The translations under genes and the position numbers were made by a program. Shown piece after piece: positions 1 to 6,581 of a stretch of 40,755 nt of DNA. Location of the stretch: NCBI GenBank assembly GCA_030592015.1, contig JAUUZY010000006.1, forward strand, positions 1 through 40,755, read 5' to 3'. The stretch is from Candidatus Peregrinibacteria bacterium. GTDB lineage: Bacteria > Patescibacteriota > Gracilibacteria > UBA1369 > LOWO2-01-FULL-3. Each line of letters opens with the position of its first letter. Positions within the stretch are counted from its first letter, which is position 1. Below the pieces are notes generated by a model. The model made no database searches. It had not been told where the DNA came from and was given only the letters and a program-made list of their open reading frames with translations.

Positions 1-10
1 ATGAGATATG

Positions 11-37
11 TTGTCTTTAACTATTATATGCTAAATT
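11..37 (+). promoter_or_regulatory. Possible promoter of tRNA-Val
   Basis: A -35-like TTGTCT at 11-16 is followed 15 nt later by TAAATT at 32-37, preceded by TG at 29-30 as in an extended -10 element. Transcription would start near 44, just ahead of the tRNA 5' end at 48. The spacing is short, so this is a weak call. Confidence 0.3.
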
Positions 38-47
38 AGCCCCACGT

Positions 48-124
48 GGGCGATTAGCTCAGTTGGCTAGAGCGCGTCGTTGACTTCGACGAAGTCAGTG
101 GTTCGAATCCACTATCGCCCACCA
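48..124 (+). tRNA. tRNA-Val (anticodon GAC)
   Basis: A complete cloverleaf can be folded. The acceptor stem is GGGCGAT/ATCGCCC, the D stem GCTC/GAGC, and the anticodon stem CGTCG/CGACG with loop TTGACTT, giving anticodon GAC (valine). The T arm is AGTGG/CCACT with loop TTCGAAT. The 3' ACCA is encoded at 121-124. It is followed by the toxin-antitoxin-like pair with no obvious terminator between. Confidence 0.95.
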
Positions 125-150
125 TTGAAAAGTTAAAAGACGTTTTTCAC

Positions 151-189
151 TTGCACTAACAACGTAAGTGCATTATAATTTAAGTGTAA
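151..189 (+). promoter_or_regulatory. Promoter/operator of the toxin-antitoxin-like pair
   Basis: TTGCAC at 151-156 and a perfect TATAAT at 174-179 are 17 nt apart. A perfect inverted repeat, TGCACT (152-157) and AGTGCA (167-172), spaced by 9 nt, covers the -35 element and spacer. A third related half-site, AGTGTAA, lies at 183-189, 16 nt after the second. Such repeats over the promoter are typical operators for autoregulating ribbon-helix-helix antitoxins. A second -10-like TATAAA at 192-197 lies 7 nt before the ATG and could give a near-leaderless mRNA. Confidence 0.6.
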
Positions 190-204
190 TATATAAAAAT
201 AATT

Positions 205-423
205 ATGACCACTCTAACTATCCGAATTGAAGATAAATTGAAGAAGAAGGCTGCCATAGAAGCTGCAAAGCTTGGCATTCCGCTTACACTAGTCATCAGA
301 AATGCTTTGAAGAATTTTGTAGAAGCTCCAAAAGTCACTATTGGAGAACCGGAGACTATAGTTGTTACTCCTGATATTCAGAAAAAAATGAATAAAATTG
401 GAGAATTATTGTCTAAAAAATAA
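205..423 (+). CDS. Putative RelB/DinJ-type ribbon-helix-helix antitoxin
   Basis: A 72-residue basic protein. The N-terminus (about residues 2-9, TTLTIRIE) reads as the DNA-contacting beta strand of a ribbon-helix-helix fold, followed by two helices (about 10-40) with the sequence pattern KLGIPLTLVIRNALKNF seen in RelB/DinJ-like antitoxins. The C-terminal part (residues 45-72) would be the toxin-neutralising tail. The next gene starts 5 nt downstream, and an inverted-repeat operator lies upstream, both as expected for an autoregulated type II module. Assignment rests on fold-like sequence pattern and context; an orphan RHH regulator is the alternative. Confidence 0.65.
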   Translation: MTTLTIRIEDKLKKKAAIEAAKLGIPLTLVIRNALKNFVEAPKVTIGEPETIVVTPDIQKKMNKIGELLSKK

Positions 424-428
424 TATTT

Positions 429-809
429 GTGAAACTAATTCTTACGGCCTCTATCAGAAAGAGTGAGTTTACTCGTTTAGAAAAAACTTTTTCACTGAGT
501 GTAATTAAAATTGCCGCGAAAAAATCTTTAGAGGGGTTAGGTAAAGAAATAAAAAGTTCAATAAAGATTTCGTGGACAAACTTAATAAAGATATCAATGA
601 CCAGTTCCGGGGGCGCAGGACGTGCCTTATTCTTACTACAAATCAAGGATGAAAAAGCAATTTTGGTGATGCTAAGATTGAAAAATGATAAACAAATTGG
701 AGTTAATATGTCCCTTAAAAACCCTAAATTTAAAAAAATATTGGATAAAAATTTGGCTCTGATCATTAAGGATATTCAAAGCGAAGACTATGAAGAAATT
801 GAGATATAA
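429..809 (+). CDS. Putative RelE/ParE-superfamily toxin (GTG start)
   Basis: A 126-residue protein that probably starts at GTG 429, 5 nt after the antitoxin-like gene stops. Residues about 60-80 (SSGGAGRALFLLQIKDEKA) resemble the GG-R-(V/A)-x-(Y/F) strand of RelE/ParE/Gp49-like toxins, followed by a hydrophobic strand ending in a K-N-D-K segment and a C-terminal helical region. If correct, it would be a ribosome-dependent RNase or gyrase poison neutralised by the upstream protein. I see no certain catalytic residues, so the toxin call rests mostly on size and gene order. No recognised terminator follows. Confidence 0.5.
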   Translation: MKLILTASIRKSEFTRLEKTFSLSVIKIAAKKSLEGLGKEIKSSIKISWTNLIKISMTSSGGAGRALFLLQIKDEKAILVMLRLKNDKQIGVNMSLKNPKFKKILDKNLALIIKDIQSEDYEEIEI

Positions 810-873
810 TTGATTTTTCGCTTAAACAAAAGCACAATCAAGAAACAAGTAGGAAAAGGCTTGTCACCATCAA

Positions 874-902
874 TTGCCCTTAATCGCTTTTCGGGTTAAA
901 AT
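874..902 (+). promoter_or_regulatory. Sigma70-type promoter for the DUF4389 gene
   Basis: TTGCCC at 874-879 and TAAAAT at 897-902 are separated by exactly 17 nt. Transcription would start near 909, giving a leader of about 24 nt to the ATG at 933. That leader holds no Shine-Dalgarno sequence; the start context is CTCCTATGG. Confidence 0.5.
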
Positions 903-932
903 CTTAAGTAATAAAAAAATAACCTCTCTCCT

Positions 933-1526
933 ATGGCTTACCCTGCAAACTTATCATTTAAGCGTCAGAAGAAGAGCTCGCAGTTGTGGGCGTTCTTTAG
1001 TATTTTTCCGGTGAAATATCTTTACTTGTGGCCTCATTTTCTGATGCTATATGGACTCCAGATGGCAGCGGGAGTTGTTGGAGTTGCTGGGATTTTTGTT
1101 GTGCTGTTTACGGGGAAATATCCAAAGACTATGGAAGAGTTTATTATAAATACTGAAAAGTGGCGATGGAGGGTTGGAGCATATGTCTTGGCTATGACCG
1201 ACGAATATCCGCCTTTGAAATTCACTGCTGAATATCCGGCTAAAGTGACTTTTGCTCATGAGAAAAAGAGCTCGCAGTTGTGGGCACTTCTCACATTGAT
1301 TCCTGTAAAATTTATTATCCTGATTCCTCAAATAGCTGTGCTTACGGTCATGGGAATTGTGGGAGCGCTTTTTGCTGTGATTGGATGGATTGGGACAATT
1401 TTTATGGGTAAATATCCGAAAATGTCCGAAGATATTATGGTTACAATTGCAAAATATTCTTTCCGAGTCAGAATGTATGTGTTCTGTCTGACTGATAAGT
1501 ACCCGCCGATCGCTTGGTGGAAGTAA
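933..1526 (+). CDS. Membrane protein with two tandem DUF4389 domains
   Basis: A 197-residue protein made of an internal duplication. Both halves begin with a KKSSQLWA segment (about residues 13-20 and 112-119), continue with two hydrophobic segments, and carry F-x-G-K-Y-P-K, then W/F-R-x-R-x-x-x-Y, and end with L-T-D-(E/K)-Y-P-P. This is the DUF4389 signature (LFTG-(R/K)-YP ... TDxYPP). Four membrane segments in total are likely (about 27-42, 45-62, 125-142 and 143-160). The function of DUF4389 is unknown. The gene has its own promoter, and its 3' end overlaps the 3' end of the convergent HNH gene by 59 bp. Confidence 0.8.
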   Translation: MAYPANLSFKRQKKSSQLWAFFSIFPVKYLYLWPHFLMLYGLQMAAGVVGVAGIFVVLFTGKYPKTMEEFIINTEKWRWRVGAYVLAMTDEYPPLKFTAEYPAKVTFAHEKKSSQLWALLTLIPVKFIILIPQIAVLTVMGIVGALFAVIGWIGTIFMGKYPKMSEDIMVTIAKYSFRVRMYVFCLTDKYPPIAWWK

Positions 1527-2304
1527 ACTCAACGAAGCGCTGATTGATCAAGTTTCTTATATCGTATCTGGGCAATTGTTCATATCCCATATGAATTATT
1601 GTGTGATGCGCTTTGCATAAATGAAGCAATTTGTCCGGGTTGTGCTCTTTTTTTATGGCGAATGGTTCCGTATGGTGAATGTGCTCGCCGGCTTTCTTGC
1701 AGTTTGGGTGCTCGCACAGCCCTCCGGACCTCTCTTTTATGTACCTTTTTATTTTTGCCGGAACTGCACGGCTATTAGTTTTAACGGTTGCGGGCTTTTC
1801 TCTCCCCAATAATTTCTTGATTGCATCATTCAGGTCACCATCCCCTTTTATTTTTTCTAATGCATCTACAATTTCCTTGTCCAGCTCCACTAAAATTTTC
1901 GTCCCGGGACGAGATTCAGTTTTGCGACCTCTCACAAAAGTCGCCAGAGTATGTTTACTCATTTCCTCCGCCTTTTTTGCCCAAAAACTATCCGTTTCCT
2001 TGCTGGCAATTGTTGCGACGGGTCTGACCGAATTTATTCCCTTCATCTTTGCGACTTTCATCAATGCAGGCTTATCCTCAATTTTTCTAATAATCCTCAA
2101 CGAATCATCTACTTTATGCCTACTCATTCCTGCAATTTTCCCCGCATACTCATAAATTGAGCCAAATCCCCTTTTCTTCCAAATACGATTCTTGTCTATT
2201 TCCGGCAGCATCAACACACATTTGTTCATCCATTCTCTCGCATTCTTTCCGTATCTCGAAAACTCCTCATGTATTGTCCTCTCTTTTATTGTCATCTTCT
2301 TCAT
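1468..2304 (-). CDS. HNH nuclease-domain protein (paralogue of 27399-28376)
   Basis: A 278-residue protein. The N-terminal half (about 1-125) is helical and carries E-F-x-R-x-G-x-N-A-R-E-W-M and G-F-G-S-I-Y-E-Y-A-G-K-I-A-G-M. Residues about 185-240 form an HNH/zinc module: C-E-H-P-N-C, then H-I-H-H, then L-C-K-A-H-H-x-x-I-H. The overall layout resembles DUF222/13E12-type proteins whose HNH domain is C-terminal. DNA cleavage is inferred from the domain, and the biological role is unknown. The ATG at 2304 sits 6 nt after a TAAAAT, so the mRNA may be leaderless. A second copy of the same architecture lies at 27399-28376. Confidence 0.8.
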   Translation of the reverse strand: MKKMTIKERTIHEEFSRYGKNAREWMNKCVLMLPEIDKNRIWKKRGFGSIYEYAGKIAGMSRHKVDDSLRIIRKIEDKPALMKVAKMKGINSVRPVATIASKETDSFWAKKAEEMSKHTLATFVRGRKTESRPGTKILVELDKEIVDALEKIKGDGDLNDAIKKLLGREKPATVKTNSRAVPAKIKRYIKERSGGLCEHPNCKKAGEHIHHTEPFAIKKEHNPDKLLHLCKAHHTIIHMGYEQLPRYDIRNLINQRFVEFTSTKRSAGTYQSDRTHTF

Positions 2305-2310
2305 GCCTAC

Positions 2311-2316
2311 ATTTTA
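2311..2316 (-). promoter_or_regulatory. -10 element (TAAAAT) of a leaderless HNH mRNA
   Basis: On the minus strand TAAAAT (2316 to 2311) is followed by 6 nt and then the ATG at 2304, so transcription should start at or within one or two bases of the start codon. No good -35 is visible. Confidence 0.45.
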
Positions 2317-2373
2317 CCTCAAACAAAAGGAAAATCGAGCTTTCCGCCTTGAAGTTTTTGATGAACGTGTCGT

Positions 2374-2391
2374 GGTGAGTGTACGCTCACC
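2374..2391. repeat. 18-bp near-perfect palindrome upstream of the HNH gene
   Basis: GGTGAG and CTCACC flank a TGTACG core, giving an almost perfect 18-bp palindrome about 70 bp upstream of the HNH start. On the plus strand it is followed by CTTTTT and could act as a short terminator. On the minus strand, where both flanking genes lie, no U-tract follows, so an operator is at least as likely. Confidence 0.4.
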
Positions 2392-2408
2392 CTTTTTCGT
2401 TTTGAACT

Positions 2409-3122
2409 TTAGTCGTCCAAAAAAATCAGCCTCGATAAGGACTCCCTAAATTTACGAAATCCCATCCCACTCTCATCTTTCAGCTTCATGGTCAGTTCAA
2501 GTTTTGGAGTCATTTTCTTGAAATCCAGAGCGTTCTCCCAATTTGTAGCTCCATCATTTTTCTTCATATGTTTTACAAATCTTTTAGCCCTCTTCCACAG
2601 TTTTTTAATTTCGTCAGAATCACCATTTAAGAATTCTTCAAATTCTCGATCTAGAGTCTTATATTTTTTCTTAATCTTTTTTGTGCGAACTTTTCTCCCC
2701 TTGGATTTCGAGCTTGCTTCTAGCCTTTCAATTGCATCTAAGTATATTGCTTTGCTCTCCCTGGCGCGCTCTACCATGCACAATACAGCTCTTACCTTGC
2801 CTAAGATCTCAGAAATGTTGTCTTCCATTTCTGCTACAACCATTAGCCTTGAGCCTTTCTCGAGTTCTAGCTTAATACTTAAATTGTTTGCCAATTTTTG
2901 AGTGTCTGTAAGTATTTGTGTTAGTTCACTACTAAGACTATCAATTTCCAAGCTATTAATTTCGATTTCAATCCTAGAGAAACATTCTGACATCATTGCT
3001 CGCACTTCATCTCGAACTCTTAAAATTGGTCGCTGTCCATTCAGCTCAATAATTCCATTCATAGAAACTGTTGAACTTTCAGGTGGTCGCCATCCTCTGG
3101 GAACAATAAATGTCTTATCCAT
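2409..3122 (-). CDS. Hypothetical helical protein
   Basis: A 237-residue protein I do not recognise. After a short N-terminal segment (1-35) with MDKTFIVPRGWRPP, residues about 36-135 read as long amphipathic helices (coiled-coil-like, rich in E, L, I and S). A very basic linker follows at about 136-152 (SKSKGRKVRTKKIKKKYK), then a helical C-terminal region. There is no signal peptide or membrane segment, so it is probably cytosolic and perhaps nucleic-acid associated through the basic stretch. The ATG at 3122 lies 8 nt after a minus-strand TATAGT (3136-3131), consistent with a very short leader. It lies upstream of, and in the same direction as, the HNH gene. Confidence 0.6.
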   Translation of the reverse strand: MDKTFIVPRGWRPPESSTVSMNGIIELNGQRPILRVRDEVRAMMSECFSRIEIEINSLEIDSLSSELTQILTDTQKLANNLSIKLELEKGSRLMVVAEMEDNISEILGKVRAVLCMVERARESKAIYLDAIERLEASSKSKGRKVRTKKIKKKYKTLDREFEEFLNGDSDEIKKLWKRAKRFVKHMKKNDGATNWENALDFKKMTPKLELTMKLKDESGMGFRKFRESLSRLIFLDD

Positions 3123-3206
3123 ATGAGACGACTATACTGTAATTTTAGCGAAAATTAAAATTTTCAATCCCTTCACTTTCTTCATGTATTCGATTACTCT
3201 TTGCTT

Positions 3207-3452
3207 ATGAATTGGCAAGTATACATAGTGGAATGTGCTGATGGGACTCTATATACGGGAATCACAACCGACCTTGATAGAAGACTGTCCGAGCATAATG
3301 ACTCTAAACTTGGTGCGAAATACACGAGTGGCAGAAGACCTGTAAAGCTGGTATATTCACAAGTGATGAACGGAAAATCCGAGGCCTGCAAATGTGAGTA
3401 CCGGATTAAGAAATTATCAAAAGAAGAAAAAATTAACCTAATCAAATCATGA
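3207..3452 (+). CDS. GIY-YIG domain protein (YhbQ/UPF0213-like)
   Basis: An 81-residue protein formed almost entirely by a GIY-YIG nuclease module. V-Y-I-V-E-C-A-D-G-T-L-Y-T-G-I-T gives the paired Y-(I/V)-x ... Y-x-G motif, followed by the conserved R of D-L-D-R-R-L-S-E-H-N, G-A-K-Y-T and the glutamate region E-A-C-K-C-E-Y-R-I-K-K-L. I chose ATG 3207 over the in-frame TTG at 3201 because family members start right before the first strand. The role of this short subfamily is poorly defined; nuclease activity is inferred. Its TGA overlaps the ATG of the next lipoprotein gene (ATGA), so the two are co-translated. Confidence 0.85.
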   Translation: MNWQVYIVECADGTLYTGITTDLDRRLSEHNDSKLGAKYTSGRRPVKLVYSQVMNGKSEACKCEYRIKKLSKEEKINLIKS

Positions 3453-4408
3453 AAAAAATCATTATTCTAGCCATTTTCGGACTTATGCTGTTTGGTTGTT
3501 CGTCTGTAACTGATTCAAAAACTTATGAGGAAACTGCTTCTGCATATGAGCTTGCACTGCTTAATGTTGATAGTAGTCCTGAAGAAATTGCTGAATTAAA
3601 AAAAGAATTACAGGAAAAAATTAATGAGGAAATAGAGGGAGCAGACTTTTATCGTATGTGGAATATTCAGAATGATATAGTTAATAAATGGTGTAAGGAT
3701 AAAACATTTACAAGTGATGAATGTCTAACAATGAGAAAGGCTCTACTGAAGCATGGAGACAAGGTTAAAGATGAGTTTGTTGATTCAATAGATATTACAA
3801 AATTTATGGCAGACACTGAATTTGCCATGATTCTTATAATGCTGAGAGATGGTGAAATGCATACTTTGGACGGCAAAATTGCATATGGATATTTTTCACC
3901 TGACAATGTGAAAGAGGCTATTGCAAAGGTTGAACAAAAGATTCGTGACTATGATGAATATTGGAAGAAGAAGAATGCAGAAACCAGTGCCTCTGCGGAA
4001 AGTCCGGCTCCTGCTGACGATCCTGATCCCGCTGACGATCCGGCCCCTGCTGCCGATCCGGCCCCTGCTGACGATCCGGCTCCTGCCGACGATCCTGATC
4101 CCGCTGACGATCCGGCCCCTGCTGACGATCCGGCTCCTGCTGACGATCCTGATCCCGCGGACGATCCGGCCCCTGCTGACGATCCTGATCCCGCTGACGA
4201 TCCGGCCCCTGCTGACGATCCGGCTCCCGCTGACGATCCGGCTCCCGCTGACGATGGTTTTATCTTTGAAATACCTGGTCCCTTGGAAATACCTTTAGCG
4301 GATGATCTTATACAGATTGAACCATTGGAGATCCCTGTTCTTGTCCCCCCTCCAGTTCCTGAAGGCCCTGGAATACCTGGTCCTATACCTCTTGAGCTAA
4401 ACCTTTAA
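3449..4408 (+). CDS. Lipoprotein with acidic PAPADD/PDPADD repeat
   Basis: A 319-residue exported protein. The signal peptide MKKIIILAIFGLMLFGC ends in a lipobox (L-F-G-C, Cys17), so the mature protein should be lipid-anchored. Residues about 20-180 form an acidic helical domain with a Cys pair (W-C-K ... E-C-L). A proline/alanine/aspartate tract then runs over about residues 186-269 as 14 perfect-length hexapeptides, and a proline-rich tail ends the protein (I-P-G-P, L-E-I-P repeats). The rigid acidic tract probably acts as a spacer between membrane and surface. No enzyme motif is visible. A second lipoprotein with an acidic repeat tail lies at 8354-8848. Confidence 0.75.
   Translation: MKKIIILAIFGLMLFGCSSVTDSKTYEETASAYELALLNVDSSPEEIAELKKELQEKINEEIEGADFYRMWNIQNDIVNKWCKDKTFTSDECLTMRKALLKHGDKVKDEFVDSIDITKFMADTEFAMILIMLRDGEMHTLDGKIAYGYFSPDNVKEAIAKVEQKIRDYDEYWKKKNAETSASAESPAPADDPDPADDPAPAADPAPADDPAPADDPDPADDPAPADDPAPADDPDPADDPAPADDPDPADDPAPADDPAPADDPAPADDGFIFEIPGPLEIPLADDLIQIEPLEIPVLVPPPVPEGPGIPGPIPLELNL
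4004..4255 (+). repeat. 14 tandem 18-bp coding repeats
   Basis: Fourteen consecutive 18-bp units encode P-(A/D)-P-A-D-D (one unit reads P-A-P-A-A-D). Units differ mainly at third codon positions and at A/D of residue 2, forming blocks of the two types. The tract is clearly richer in G+C than its surroundings. Copy number is likely to vary between strains by slippage or recombination; being a multiple of 3, changes stay in frame. Confidence 0.9.
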
Positions 4409-4426
4409 TAAAAAAACTACGTCGCT

Positions 4427-4732
4427 ATGGACAATAGTAAATATAATCCGGGAATAATTGAGAATGATTCTAGGTCAGCCTTGAAAGTTTTCTATATATT
4501 CATTCTAATCTCTGCGGTTTTTTATACCGCCTTTTTGGGAATATCGTTTAATGAATTTTCTGAGACTGAATTGGTGATACAGTCGCACTTTTTGGTGCCG
4601 GCTTATGCCTTTGCTATTGTTGGTTTACAGAGTGGTAGAGATAAAAAATCATTTATTTATGCTGCTATTTCTGCGGCTGTAGCCTTGGTGGCGTTGGTGG
4701 CATTCTTTGATACAATCTGGAGTTCTTTATAA
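4427..4732 (+). CDS. Small three-TM membrane protein of unknown function
   Basis: A 101-residue protein with a polar N-terminus of about 18 residues and three likely membrane segments (about 20-41, 52-66 and 75-96). I do not recognise the family and see no conserved polar or cysteine motif. It lies 18 bp after the repeat lipoprotein gene in the same direction, so it is probably co-transcribed with it and may be membrane-associated in the same context. Confidence 0.6.
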   Translation: MDNSKYNPGIIENDSRSALKVFYIFILISAVFYTAFLGISFNEFSETELVIQSHFLVPAYAFAIVGLQSGRDKKSFIYAAISAAVALVALVAFFDTIWSSL

Positions 4733-4774
4733 ATTTTTAATGGTATTTTAATCTTTGGCCGTTAGGGTGAGGGC

Positions 4775-5455
4775 ATGTCGTTTTTTCTTAATCTATTTTT
4801 CCCCAAGCAGTGTCTCGAATGTCACGCCGATGGAAGTTATCTCTGTAATTCGTGTATGGCTGGCATTGACATCAATAATACGCAGGCTTGCCCTGATTGT
4901 AGGCGCAAAAATCTTTCGGGGTCTTTTTGCAATTCTGACTGTTCTTTCGGATATCATTTTGATCGATTGATTGTTTGCACGCAATACAGGAAAAATTCTG
5001 TAATAAAAAAGCTCATAAGCAGTTTTAAGTATAAATTCTGTGAAGAGATGGCTTCTTTTTTGGGAGAACTTTTGAATAAGGAAATGTATCTAATTCCGAA
5101 CTTATCCAATTCGGTCTTTGTCCCTGTACCAATTCATAAAAAGAGGCTTAAATTTCGTGGATTCAACCAAACTCAGCTTCTGGCCTTTCAACTTTCTCGT
5201 AAATTTGACCTCCCGCTTCTCGACTGTCTTCAAAGGAATCGTTTCAAGGTGGGACAGGCCAAGCTTGCCAGAAAGGAGAGGCTCAAGAATCTAAAGGGGG
5301 CAATATCCTTGAAGGCTGAGCATGAATTGAGTGGCAAATCTGTCATTTTGATTGATGATGTTGCCACTACCGGAAGTACTTTGAATGAGTGCAGCAAGGT
5401 CTTGAAGGAATCTGGGGTAAAGAGAGTCTACGCTTTGGTCTTGGCTAGAGGTTGA
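4775..5455 (+). CDS. comFC: ComFC-like phosphoribosyltransferase-fold protein
   Basis: A 226-residue protein of normal ComFC length. The N-terminal part holds a zinc-ribbon with C-L-E-C, C-N-S-C, C-P-D-C and two later Cys. The C-terminal part has the type I PRTase loop with the PRPP-binding motif V-I-L-I-D-D-V-A-T-T-G-S-T and the upstream V-P-V-P-I-H-K-K-R-L-K-F-R-G-F-N-Q. ComF proteins are needed for uptake and processing of transforming DNA; the exact reaction is not established. It ends with TGA, which shows UGA is a stop here. A promoter for the next gene lies inside its 3' end (5441-5470). Confidence 0.85.
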   Translation: MSFFLNLFFPKQCLECHADGSYLCNSCMAGIDINNTQACPDCRRKNLSGSFCNSDCSFGYHFDRLIVCTQYRKNSVIKKLISSFKYKFCEEMASFLGELLNKEMYLIPNLSNSVFVPVPIHKKRLKFRGFNQTQLLAFQLSRKFDLPLLDCLQRNRFKVGQAKLARKERLKNLKGAISLKAEHELSGKSVILIDDVATTGSTLNECSKVLKESGVKRVYALVLARG

Positions 5456-5470
5456 GGGCTTTGTTAAGAT
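5441..5470 (+). promoter_or_regulatory. Leaderless promoter for the GT4 gene at 5477
   Basis: TTGGCT (5441-5446), an 18-nt spacer and TAAGAT (5465-5470) are followed by 6 nt and the ATG at 5477. This places the expected transcription start on the start codon. The -35 is inside the end of the comFC-like gene. Confidence 0.5.
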
Positions 5471-5476
5471 AGTGAT

Positions 5477-6580
5477 ATGAAGATTGGAATTGATGCATCT
5501 AGGTATGTGGAAGAAGGCGCAACAGGCGTTGAGTGGTACAGCAAACATATAATTGATGGAATTATTGCTGAACTTGCAGGGACTGAGCATGAACTTCTGC
5601 TGTATTCGCGTGAGAAGCTCAAGATTGGTGGTGATTTTTCCAATAAAGTTCTTCCGGCTAAGCGACTTTGGACTCTTTGGACACTATCGCGTGAGATGAA
5701 GAAGAATCCTCCTGATGTTTTGTTTGTGCCGTCGCATACATTGCCGCTTAGATTGCCAAAGAAATCTGTGATCATGATTCATGATACCGCTTTTCGTCAT
5801 TTGAGAGAGGCATATTCATTTTTCCAATACCACTATCTAAATTGGAGCACAAAATTCGCCGTAAAACGTGCCAGCAAGATTATTGTGCCAAGTGAGGCTA
5901 CTGCCGATGACCTTGTGAAGTTATTTAAATGTCCCCGAGATAAAATTATTGTTGTTCAGCATGGATTTAGTCCTCCTGAATTTAGTGAAAGCGAAATTGA
6001 TGAATGTTTTGAGAGCTCTGATGTTTTTGAACTCTATGGAATCAATAAGGACCTTCCTTATCTTTTCTTTGTCGGGCGCTTGGAGAGCAAGAAGAATTTG
6101 GAACGTCTGATTAAGGCTTTTGCCAAAGTTGTTGATGATTTTCCTGACCACAGGCTTGTATTGGCCGGAAAGCGCGGAGTTGGCTTTGATAAGATTCTGA
6201 AAACTGTTAAGGAACTCGGACTTCTGGACCAAGTGATGATGCCGGGTTATGTGGATGAGAAAGAAAAGGCAGCTCTTTATAGAAACTGTGAGATTTTTGC
6301 TTTTCCTTCACTATATGAGGGCTTTGGACTTCCTGTTTTGGAGGCGTTTCATTACAAAAAACCTGTTTTCACTTCTGACTGTAGCTCTATGCCCGAGGTT
6401 GGTGGTGAAGCCGTGGATTATGTGAACCCAAAGGATACTGATGATATTTATAAAGTTATGAAAAAATTGCTCAAGGACGGTGAGCATGCAAAATCCCTTG
6501 TAAGCAAAGGTAGTGAGAGATTAAAATTCTTCTCGTGGAAGGCTGCGGCGAGGAAAACTTTGGATATACTAACTTCATAG
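5477..6580 (+). CDS. Glycosyltransferase, GT-B fold (GT4 family)
   Basis: A 367-residue cytosolic or membrane-associated glycosyltransferase. The N-terminal Rossmann half starts M-K-I-G-I-D-A-S-R-Y with the G-A-T-G-V-E loop. The C-terminal half has L-F-F-V-G-R-L-E-S-K-K-N and the nucleotide-sugar-binding E-x7-E motif in Y-E-G-F-G-L-P-V-L-E (about residues 280-289). This layout is typical of GT4 enzymes that extend surface polysaccharides or glycolipids; donor and acceptor cannot be read from the sequence. The next gene (polX) starts 1 bp after its stop. Confidence 0.85.
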   Translation: MKIGIDASRYVEEGATGVEWYSKHIIDGIIAELAGTEHELLLYSREKLKIGGDFSNKVLPAKRLWTLWTLSREMKKNPPDVLFVPSHTLPLRLPKKSVIMIHDTAFRHLREAYSFFQYHYLNWSTKFAVKRASKIIVPSEATADDLVKLFKCPRDKIIVVQHGFSPPEFSESEIDECFESSDVFELYGINKDLPYLFFVGRLESKKNLERLIKAFAKVVDDFPDHRLVLAGKRGVGFDKILKTVKELGLLDQVMMPGYVDEKEKAALYRNCEIFAFPSLYEGFGLPVLEAFHYKKPVFTSDCSSMPEVGGEAVDYVNPKDTDDIYKVMKKLLKDGEHAKSLVSKGSERLKFFSWKAAARKTLDILTS

Positions 6581-6581
6581 T

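Noticed and set aside
41-50. 10-bp palindrome CCCACGTGGG
   Set aside because: It overlaps the tRNA-Val 5' end and is explained partly by the tRNA acceptor sequence; no neighbouring gene seems to use it as an operator.
4004-4255. CRISPR array
   Set aside because: The repeats are contiguous 18-bp coding units without spacers. No cas gene is present and no other spaced direct repeats were seen in the window.
3921-4298. Overlapping plus-strand frame through the 18-bp repeats
   Set aside because: It only reads the repeat in another frame, giving an L-L-P-I-R-P-type array; the lipoprotein frame has signal peptide and lipobox.
5453-5455. Alternative genetic code (UGA as glycine)
   Set aside because: UGA ends comFC, the GIY-YIG gene (3450-3452) and others at the expected family lengths, and no internal UGA interrupts any conserved gene.
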